From DATJZH01 sp035499215 (GTDB lineage Bacteria; Actinomycetota; Actinomycetes; Streptosporangiales; Streptosporangiaceae), in assembly GCA_035499215.1 (NCBI GenBank), contig DATJZH010000328.1, positions 1-6,816 on the forward strand: DNA of 6,816 bases. Reading direction: 5' to 3'. Below are positions 1-4,031 of this stretch, one piece after another. The translations under genes and the position numbers were made by a program. Each line of letters opens with the position of its first letter. The first letter of the stretch is position 1. The notes beneath the pieces were generated by a model, which saw only the letters and a program-made list of their open reading frames with translations, did no database searches and was not told the origin of the DNA.

Positions 1-78
1 GAGGTTGAGTACACCCTGGCCGACGAGCATGTGGCGCACATCGTGCTGGACGCCATCCGGCACGCGGCCGAAGCATAG
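1..78 (+). CDS. 3' end of an ArsR/SmtB-family metal-sensing repressor (partial at window start)
   Basis: Frame 1 is open from the first base and ends at TAG (76-78). It encodes the last 25 residues of an ArsR/SmtB repressor, from EVEYTLADEH to IRHAAEA. This matches the C-terminus of the complete smtB-like gene at 315-614 in 22 of 25 residues, with conservative changes (V/I, E/D, L/M), while the DNA differs at many synonymous sites. The segment is the dimerisation helix that forms the alpha5 metal site in SmtB-type sensors. The spacing D-x-H-x10-H-x2-E is intact, so zinc sensing is plausible. The rest of the gene lies upstream, so I cannot tell whether it is full length. It reads as an older tandem paralogue kept under selection, not a recent duplication. 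Confidence 0.85.
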   Translation, partial: EVEYTLADEHVAHIVLDAIRHAAEA

Positions 79-88
79 CCAGCGCCGG

Positions 89-121
89 GAGCCTGGCTCT
101 GGCCGGCGAGCTCATGGCCAG
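89..121. terminator. Possible hairpins between converging reading frames
   Basis: Directly after the first smtB stop there is GAGCC-T-GGCTC (89-99) and, overlapping it, CTGGCC (99-104) paired with GGCCAG (116-121). No U-tract follows, but many actinomycete terminators lack one. The site lies between the plus-strand stop at 78 and the minus-strand ORF end at 130. It is weak evidence, because short GC inverted repeats are common in such DNA. Confidence 0.25.
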
Positions 122-129
122 CCGGCCCA

Positions 130-321
130 TCACTCGCCGGGGACGGTGAGCCTGCGCCAGCGGCGCTGCCGGTAGCGGAAGATCCAGACCGCCGCGGCGG
201 CGATGATCCCGGTCAGGCGGCCCGCGTCGGTCTCCGCGGTGTTGCTGTAGCGGCGAGCCGCCGCCGGCCGCCGGTGAAGCCGGCGGACCGGTGCCAAGAT
301 GCTAATTTCTGCATATGACAC
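130..321 (-). CDS. Possible small membrane-anchored protein or C-terminal gene remnant, unrecognised
   Basis: This is a 63-codon minus-strand ORF. In its last 39 codons (about 133-249) every third position is G or C, which is more than the background of this DNA would give by chance, so at least that part may be truly coding. The protein end has one hydrophobic stretch (TGIIAAAAVWIF) followed by a strongly basic tail, as in a single-pass membrane anchor or the last helix of a larger protein. The first 20 or so codons use poorer third positions, and the only ATG (319-321) overlaps the smtB start. I see no clear ribosome binding site. The N-terminal part may therefore be fortuitous and the rest a remnant of a truncated gene. 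I do not recognise a family. Chance remains possible. Confidence 0.3.
   Translation of the reverse strand: MSYAEISILAPVRRLHRRPAAARRYSNTAETDAGRLTGIIAAAAVWIFRYRQRRWRRLTVPGE
299..314 (+). promoter_or_regulatory. smtB start region: -10-like box and imperfect palindrome, probably leaderless
   Basis: The sequence ATGCTAATTTCTGCAT abuts the smtB ATG. Its outer four bases pair as ATGC...GCAT, with two further symmetric positions inside, giving an imperfect 16-bp palindrome. TAATTT (303-308) resembles a -10 box and would place transcription start at about 315, the A of the start codon. There is no Shine-Dalgarno sequence upstream, so a leaderless transcript is likely. SmtB-type repressors usually bind an AT-rich inverted repeat at their own promoter, so this is the best candidate autoregulatory operator. 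I find no convincing -35 box. Confidence 0.45.
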
Positions 322-614
322 CCGCGCCTCCCGCTGAGCAGGCCCTGGATGCTGCCAGCGAGCTGCTCAAGGCGCTCGCGTCACCGGTGCGGCTGGGCAT
401 CGTGCGCGAGCTGGCGGCCGGGGGCAGGCACGTGCACGAGCTGGTGGCCGCCCTCGGAGTCAGCCAGCCGCTTGTCTCCCAGCACCTGCGGGTACTGCGC
501 GGCTCCCGCATCGTCACCGCCCGCCGCCAGGCCCGCGAGATCGAGTACACCCTCGCCGACGACCACGTCGCCCATATCGTCATGGACGCGATCCGCCACG
601 CAGCGGAAGCGTGA
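315..614 (+). CDS. smtB: SmtB-type ArsR-family zinc-responsive transcriptional repressor
   Basis: This 99-residue winged-helix protein matches ArsR/SmtB sensors. The core starts at ELLKALASPVRLGIVREL (16-33). The recognition helix is SQPLVSQHLRVLR (50-62), then the beta-hairpin wing, ending in the dimer helix. D82, H84, H95 and E98 fall at the spacing of the alpha5 zinc ligands of cyanobacterial SmtB (D104, H106, H117, E120), so zinc is the likely inducer. It resembles M. tuberculosis Rv2358 (SmtB), which also precedes zur (Rv2359). Without zinc such proteins repress; zinc releases them from DNA. The ATG has no Shine-Dalgarno and a -10-like box seven bases upstream, so translation is probably leaderless. 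zur follows after 67 bases, likely in one operon. The 78-base fragment at the window start is a paralogue. The family is certain; the metal is inferred from the ligands and the neighbour. Confidence 0.93.
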   Translation: MTPAPPAEQALDAASELLKALASPVRLGIVRELAAGGRHVHELVAALGVSQPLVSQHLRVLRGSRIVTARRQAREIEYTLADDHVAHIVMDAIRHAAEA

Positions 615-681
615 GCCGGCATCACGGGCCACGGCCGGGTCACCAGCTTCATGGTGTTGAACGCGAGCTTCAGGAGATGCG

Positions 682-1089
682 GTGAACCGGCCTGCGGCAG
701 GCATGACGCGTCATACCCGGCAGCGCGCCCAGGTGCTCGCCTTGCTGGCCGGGACCGGGGAGTTCCGCAGCGCCCAGCGGCTGCACGCCGGCCTGCGCGA
801 CCGCGGCGCCGCGGTCGGCCTGACGACGGCATACCGCACGCCGCAGCTGCTGGCGGACGCGGGCGAGGTCGACCAGATGCGGCTGCCCGGCCGGGAGCAG
901 CTCTGCCGCCGCTGCAGCCACAACCGGCACCACCACCATCTGGTGTGCCGCCGCTGCGGGGCCACCGTCGAGGTCGAGGACCCGGTCATCGAGCGGCGGG
1001 CGGGGGCACAAGCCAGCGGCCGCGGGTTCACCGGCGTCAGCCACGCGCTCGAGATCTTCGGGCTGCGCGCCGCCTGCTCCTCACGCTGA
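682..1089 (+). CDS. zur: Zur (FurB) zinc uptake regulator, with two unusual substitutions
   Basis: This 135-residue Fur-family protein resembles mycobacterial/streptomycete Zur: TRQRAQVLALL (12-22), FRSAQRLHAGLRDRG (28-42), LTTAYRT (47-53), then RRCS and HHHHLVCRRCG. With zinc, Zur represses uptake and zinc-sparing genes. The regulatory ligands appear present (D64, C78, the H83-H86 run, E104, H121). The structural zinc site normally has two CxxC pairs. The first is intact (C89, C92), but the second has R129 in place of its first cysteine (R129-A-A-C132). Position 54, in the recognition helix, is proline where the family has leucine (YRTLQ). Both fit single T-to-C changes (CTG to CCG, TGC to CGC). 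I chose GTG 682 because AGGAG (672-676) lies five bases upstream; ATG 703 is in frame and would remove seven residues. Family identity is firm, full activity is not. Confidence 0.9.
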   Translation: MNRPAAGMTRHTRQRAQVLALLAGTGEFRSAQRLHAGLRDRGAAVGLTTAYRTPQLLADAGEVDQMRLPGREQLCRRCSHNRHHHHLVCRRCGATVEVEDPVIERRAGAQASGRGFTGVSHALEIFGLRAACSSR

Positions 1090-1135
1090 CCGGCCGCCCT
1101 CGCGCCCGGCAGCCCGGAGCGGGCCCCGCGCCTGC

Positions 1136-1178
1136 TTGACAGCCGCCATTCCGTGAATGATTCTGAAAATAGTTTGCA
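1136..1178 (+). promoter_or_regulatory. Promoter with Zur-box-like operator upstream of the 1295/1677 gene pair
   Basis: A consensus -35 box TTGACA (1136-1141) is followed after 17 bases by GATTCT (1159-1164), a fair -10 box. Overlapping the end of the -10 box is TGAAAATAGTTTGCA (1164-1178). It has the 7-1-7 layout of actinobacterial Zur boxes (ideal form close to TGAAAATNATTTTCA), with 5 of 7 positions symmetric. The operator would cover the predicted transcription start (about 1171), a normal position for repression. This AT-rich patch stands out from its GC-rich surroundings. The leader to ATG 1295 would be about 124 bases. Confidence 0.65.
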
Positions 1179-1294
1179 AGAAGGGCGCGATGCAAAACCG
1201 GTCGTGCTGGCCGGCGCGAGCTTTGCCGCCCGGCCGCAAGCCGGTCTCTGCCAGCTGCCTGGCTGACAGCCTGCCGAGGAAAGGATCCATCTCC

Positions 1295-1687
1295 ATGTCC
1301 CTGAACGTGCCTGCCGCCCTGCTCGAGCGGGCCGAGGCCGGCGAGGTGCCGGACGCGCAGTTCGTCGCCTGCGTCCGCGAATCGCTGCCCTACGCCTGGA
1401 CGGTCATCAGCCAGGTCGCCGCCGAGGTGAACGACAGCGGCGCGGACTTCGCCGACCACGAGATCCCGCCGCCGAGCGAGGCCGAGCGGGGACAGCTGCT
1501 GCGCGCCCTGGCCAGCGACGCCATCCGCGGCGGCCTGGAGCGGCACCTGGGGGTGAAGCTCGCGTTCCAGAACTGTCACCGGGTCGCCGCCTTCCGGCTG
1601 GCGGCGGTCGGCGGGGAGCGCTACCAGGCTTTCATCTCCCCGCGCGGGCAGCTGCTCAACCAGTCACCGGAGCTGCGTGACTGCTGA
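1295..1687 (+). CDS. Small conserved actinobacterial protein resembling the SCO5389 family, function unknown
   Basis: This 130-residue soluble protein has no signal peptide or membrane segment. From memory it resembles Streptomyces proteins called the SCO5389 family: an N-terminal MSLNVPAALLERAEAGEV, a central SLPYAW (31-36), the strongly conserved-looking RGQLLRALASDAIRG and LAFQNCHRVAAF blocks, and a C-terminal LLNQSPELRDC with a terminal cysteine. I know of no established function. C and H in QNCHR and the last C could bind metal, but that is a guess. ATG 1295 is chosen because GAGGAAAGG (1276-1284) lies 10 bases upstream and the family begins near MSLN; a longer in-frame ORF from 1157 would overlap the promoter. 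It ends 11 bases inside the next gene, so the two are probably translationally coupled. A promoter with a Zur-box-like operator precedes it, suggesting expression in zinc starvation. Confidence 0.8.
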   Translation: MSLNVPAALLERAEAGEVPDAQFVACVRESLPYAWTVISQVAAEVNDSGADFADHEIPPPSEAERGQLLRALASDAIRGGLERHLGVKLAFQNCHRVAAFRLAAVGGERYQAFISPRGQLLNQSPELRDC

Positions 1688-2738
1688 CCCCAGCGAGGGG
1701 GGCCGGCCCGGGCCGGCCCCCGTTCGCGCCGACCTGTTCCTGCTGGCCGGCCAGTTCCCCGGGATCAGCCCCGGGCAGGCGCTGGCGCGCACGCTGACCT
1801 ACGCACTGGCTGCCGAGCAGGCCGACTTCACCGGGGTATGGATCGCCGAGCACCACTTCGGGTCCTACGGAACCTGCCCCTCGGCGCTGACCCTCGCCGG
1901 CTACCTGCTCGGCGCCACCACCACGCTGCGCGTCGGCACCGCGGCGTGCGTGCTGTCCAGCCGGCACCCGGTCGCGGTAGGCGAGGAGGCCGCGCTGCTC
2001 GCCGAGGTCTCCGGCGGCCGCCTGGACCTCGGGGTCGCCCGCGGCGGGCCATGGGTCGACCTGGAGGTCTTCGGCACCGGCCTGGCCCGGTACCAGGCCG
2101 GCTTTCCCGAGTCCCTGAACCTGCTCCTGGCCTGGCTGTCGGGGGCCGGGAAAGTCAGCGCCGACGGCGCGCACTTCCGGTTCCGGCCGGTGACCGTCGT
2201 ACCCTGCCCCGCCCGCCCGGTGCCGGTCTGGGTCGCCGCCACCAGCGCGGAAACCGCGGCGCTGGCCGCCGGGGCGGGGCTCCCGCTGCTGCTGGGCATG
2301 CACGACGGCACTCGCGGCACCCGCCAGCTCCTGGACCGTTACCGCGCTGCCGCCGGCCAGGATCCCGCGCCGCACGCCCGCGCGCACCTCGCCTACGTCG
2401 CCGACACCACCCGCCAGGCCCGGGCAGCCCTGCGGGCATCGATGCCCGGGTGGCTGGCCGCGGCCGGCGCCTCGGTACGCATCGACGGGACGGACGGCCC
2501 CGCCCGCGACCCGGCCCAGTATCTCCGGCAGCTCATGGCCATCCACCCGGTCGGCGACCCGGACCTGTGCGCGCAGCGGCTCACCGACGCCATCACCGGC
2601 ACCGGGGTCCGGCACCTGCTGCTCATGGTCGAGGGCGCCGGCGACCCGGCCGCCACCGTGGAGAACATCACCCGCCTCGGCGCCCAGGTCCTCCCCCGGC
2701 TGCGCCGCTGGCAACCCGGCCCCGCCCGGGCCCGATGA
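1677..2738 (+). CDS. LLM-class flavin/F420-dependent oxidoreductase
   Basis: This 353-residue protein is a bacterial-luciferase-like (LLM) TIM-barrel oxidoreductase using reduced FMN or coenzyme F420; its substrate is unknown. Hallmarks are strand 1 DLFLLAGQFPG (19-29), GVWIAEHHF (53-61) with the luciferase-type EHHF motif, TTLRVGTAACVLSSRHPVAVGEEAALL, then SGGRLDLGVARGG, and a late GVRHLLLMVEG strand. The length is normal for the family. The start is GTG 1677, with GGAG (1669-1672) four bases upstream, inside the preceding gene, overlapping it by 11 bases. This tight coupling to the SCO5389-like gene implies a joint role. Both should follow the promoter at 1136 and thus Zur, if the operator is real. 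It could be a monooxygenase of a metallophore or other specialised pathway, but nothing here shows a biosynthetic cluster. Family is firm, cofactor and substrate are not. Confidence 0.92.
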   Translation: MTADPSEGGRPGPAPVRADLFLLAGQFPGISPGQALARTLTYALAAEQADFTGVWIAEHHFGSYGTCPSALTLAGYLLGATTTLRVGTAACVLSSRHPVAVGEEAALLAEVSGGRLDLGVARGGPWVDLEVFGTGLARYQAGFPESLNLLLAWLSGAGKVSADGAHFRFRPVTVVPCPARPVPVWVAATSAETAALAAGAGLPLLLGMHDGTRGTRQLLDRYRAAAGQDPAPHARAHLAYVADTTRQARAALRASMPGWLAAAGASVRIDGTDGPARDPAQYLRQLMAIHPVGDPDLCAQRLTDAITGTGVRHLLLMVEGAGDPAATVENITRLGAQVLPRLRRWQPGPARAR

Positions 2739-2760
2739 TATAGACTGAAAACCATTTCCA
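2739..2760 (+). promoter_or_regulatory. Second Zur-box-like palindrome with -10-like element, upstream of the [2Fe-2S] gene
   Basis: TGAAAACCATTTCCA (2746-2760) starts seven bases after the oxidoreductase stop codon. It has the 7-1-7 layout of a Zur box with 5 of 7 symmetric positions (TGAAAAC versus TGGAAAT read from the other strand). A streptomycete-like -10, TAGACT (2741-2746), overlaps its left edge; no good -35 is visible. The next gene begins at 2895, giving a leader of about 135 bases in which I see no convincing gene. The AT-rich patch in otherwise very GC-rich DNA supports a regulatory role. Confidence 0.55.
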
Positions 2761-3162
2761 TGACAGGATGGCTGCCGTGGCGGGCCGCCGCGGGCATGCC
2801 AGGTCATGCGCGATGATTCCCGTGGCACCCCGGCGGCCGTCACGCCAGCATGGCAGCGCACGCCGCACCGGGGTGACGAGGAAGGCGAGATCTCATGGCA
2901 GTGACCGGCCCGGGCACCGCTCCGGACCAGCCGCCCCCTCGCCGGGCCTGCGGTGCGGCGGGCCGGCCGGGCCGGGACCGCGCCGGGCAGCCCCGCGCGC
3001 CCCTGACGGCGGCCGGGCCGGTGCTGGTCGTCGCGGTCTGCGCGGGGCACCGCTGCCGGGCACTGCGGGCCCTGCACGACCCGGCCGCCACCGGGGACAG
3101 TACCGGCGAGCTGCTCAGGCAGGCGGTCCGGCGGCGGCCGCGGGCGGTGCTGATCTCAACTG

Positions 3163-3170
3163 GCTGCCTG
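3163..3170 (+). repeat. Left target-site duplication of the MITE
   Basis: GCTGCCTG here is repeated exactly at 3350-3357, directly flanking the two ends of the inverted-repeat element. It belongs to the host coding sequence, where it reads GGC TGC CTG (residues 90-92). Confidence 0.88.
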
Positions 3171-3349
3171 GTAGCTGTTCAGCAAACGTCAGAGGATGCG
3201 CGAAGGACAAATCGGGCGGATGTTACGTACCAGTCTCAATGCTCGTGTCCGTTTTCTTGGGTGCTGGACTCGGAACCCGTCTTCCCGAGCGAGGAGCATG
3301 CATGGCCGTGACCTGCACTAACCGGCTGTCACTCGTGCTGAATAGCTAC
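3171..3349. mobile_element. 179-bp MITE (non-autonomous transposable element)
   Basis: The element starts GTAGCTGTTCAGCA (3171-3184) and ends TGCTGAATAGCTAC (3336-3349). The right end read from the other strand is GTAGCTATTCAGCA, so the 14-bp terminal inverted repeats differ at one base. An exact 8-bp direct repeat flanks it. It encodes no transposase and is visibly less GC-rich than the host gene, so it must be mobilised in trans. The 8-bp duplication and GTA-type ends fit the IS66 family (GTAA ends, 8-bp duplications) better than most, but other families also make 8-bp duplications, so the parent is uncertain. Near the right end a GAGGAG followed by ATG 3302 could start translation into the downstream gene, but in the wrong frame. 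Confidence 0.88.
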
Positions 3350-3357
3350 GCTGCCTG
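3350..3357 (+). repeat. Right target-site duplication of the MITE
   Basis: This exact copy of GCTGCCTG (3163-3170) directly follows the right inverted repeat. The downstream GGCCCGTGC continues the interrupted CX3C motif in frame. Confidence 0.88.
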
Positions 3358-3543
3358 GGCCCGTGCGCGCGCGGCTGCGTCGCGGCCGTCGGCACCGGGA
3401 CGGCCGCGGGCGGCGAGATCTCCTGGGCGGGGCGGCCGGTCGGGCTCGGCATGGTCGAGATGCCGCAGCGCGCCGCCGCGCTGGCGGCGTGGATCAGCGA
3501 TTCCGCCCCGGACCTGGCCACGCTGCCCGAACCGCTCTGGCGC

Positions 3544-3575
3544 ACCGGCGCCGGCTGAGATCAGCCGGCGCCGGT
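3544..3575. terminator. Perfect 15-bp inverted repeat shared by two convergent gene ends
   Basis: ACCGGCGCCGGCTGA (3544-3558), the dinucleotide GA, then its exact reverse complement (3561-3575). Each arm carries one stop codon: TGA 3556-3558 for the plus-strand [2Fe-2S] gene and TGA read from 3563-3561 for the minus-strand Fur gene. A GC-rich stem of this size between convergent genes is a good candidate for a bidirectional intrinsic-type terminator or 3' stabiliser. No U-tract is present. Confidence 0.75.
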
Positions 3576-3870
3576 CACCGGACCGGGCTGCCGCGCGGCG
3601 CAGTCAGCACAGCGGCCGGTCAGCTCGACCCGGCTGGAGCAGACGACCGCCTGGTGCACCGCCCGGGCGGCGCGAGCGAGCTCATCCTCCGCGGCGGCGG
3701 GGAGCCGCACGCTGTCGATGATCCCGCAGTCCGCGCAGACCAGGTGGTGGTGATGCTCGCCGGAGACCGCCTCGGCCAGCTCGAAGCGGGCGACGCCGTC
3801 CGCGCCGACCAGGCGCCGCGCCGCCCCCGCCCGCGCCAGCACGGCCAGGGCCCGGTAGATGGAGCTGTAC
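3561..3870 (-). pseudogene. Fur-family metalloregulator, N-terminus removed by the IS21-family insertion
   Basis: Read on the minus strand from 3870, the frame starts at YSSIYRALAVLARAG, the recognition-helix region of a Fur-family repressor. It continues through a short wing to GEHHHHLVCADCG (metal-binding histidines plus the first CxxC), and ends with VELTGRCADC (second CxxC) and a short tail. About 50 N-terminal residues, including the first helices and start codon, are missing, exactly where the IS21-type terminus TGAGGATT begins (3871). The histidine usually found just before the second CxxC motif (as in HHRLDLIGRC) is absent here (CSSRVEL), a possible divergence or decay. The metal (Fe, Zn, Mn, Ni) cannot be told. 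It is distinct from zur at 682-1089. It converges with the [2Fe-2S] gene and shares its terminal palindrome. The long open frame continuing into the element is fortuitous. Confidence 0.88.
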
Positions 3871-3876
3871 TGAGGA

Positions 3877-3945
3877 TTCCGACCGAATCCGATCGCCTGT
3901 TCCGATGCAATCCGATCGCTGATTCCGAGCGAATCCGATCGCCTA
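3877..3945 (+). repeat. Three tandem 23-bp repeats at the IS left end (putative transposase-binding sites)
   Basis: The units start at 3877, 3900 and 3923, so the period is exactly 23 bp. They share TTCCGA, three or four variable bases, then AATCCGATCGC. Multiple short repeats at the termini are typical of IS21-family ends, where the IstA transposase binds. The spacing of about two helical turns would put all copies on one DNA face. Confidence 0.85.
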
Positions 3946-3957
3946 TCGGTAGCGTGT

Positions 3958-3978
3958 CGTAACACCACGGAGGTTACG
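3958..3978. repeat. Inverted repeat in the istA leader
   Basis: CGTAAC (3958-3963) and GTTACG (3973-3978) flank a nine-base loop. It lies between the terminal repeats and istA, and may be a hairpin in the leader RNA or an operator of the transposase promoter. Confidence 0.4.
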
Positions 3979-3994
3979 GACGTTGAGACGCTTA

Positions 3995-4026
3995 CTCGGA
4001 CATTGCCTCTGAGTCCGAGGAAAAGG
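3995..4026 (+). promoter_or_regulatory. Hairpin overlapping the istA ribosome binding site
   Basis: CTCGGAC (3995-4001) pairs with GTCCGAG (4013-4019) around an 11-base loop. The right arm runs into the purine-rich ribosome binding site GAGGAAAAGG (4017-4026), five bases before ATG 4032. Folding would hide the first bases of the site and could limit transposase synthesis. Confidence 0.45.
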
Positions 4027-4031
4027 CTCCG

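Larger units (their letters stand above)
2895..3558 (+). pseudogene. Thioredoxin-fold [2Fe-2S] ferredoxin-like protein, split by a MITE
   Basis: The first part (2895-3170, 92 codons) ends ...VLISTGCL at the left MITE edge. The second part resumes at 3358 as GPCARGCVAAVG and stops at 3556-3558. Removing the MITE and one 8-bp repeat gives a continuous 158-codon ORF. Its cysteines, C49-x4-C54-x36-C91-x3-C95, match the [2Fe-2S] pattern of NuoE-type thioredoxin-like ferredoxins (E. coli NuoE has CX4C, about 35 residues, then CX3C). The original protein was probably a small electron carrier or Fe-S sensor. As it stands, translation enters the MITE and stops at 3311 after 138 codons, losing C95 and the C-terminal half, so no normal cluster can form. 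ATG 2895 has GAGGAAGG (2878-2885) nine bases upstream. A Zur-box-like palindrome precedes it. The gene converges with a Fur-family gene, two bases apart. Confidence 0.88.

Noticed and set aside
1104..1124. GCCCG/CGGGC hairpin after zur as a terminator
   Set aside because: The stem is five base pairs with an 11-base loop, expected by chance in such GC-rich DNA.
651..1139. 162-codon plus-strand ORF overlapping zur
   Set aside because: It is zur read in another frame, rich in Arg/Pro/Ala, while the zur frame carries clear Fur motifs.
1157..1294. 46-codon N-terminal extension of the 1295 gene
   Set aside because: It would begin before the Zur-box-like operator. The ribosome binding site at 1276-1284 and family-like start MSLN favour ATG 1295.
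2760..2816. Short ORF beginning at ATG 2760 that could be a leader peptide (18 codons)
   Set aside because: It overlaps the operator-like palindrome, has no ribosome binding site, and shows no run of regulatory codons.
1656..3077. 473-codon minus-strand ORF
   Set aside because: It is antisense to the LLM oxidoreductase, is Gly/Arg/Pro-rich, and spans several gene boundaries. It is a typical GC-rich shadow frame.
3877..3945. CRISPR-like short repeats
   Set aside because: The repeats are directly tandem with no spacers and lie at an IS21 terminus, so they are transposon end repeats.
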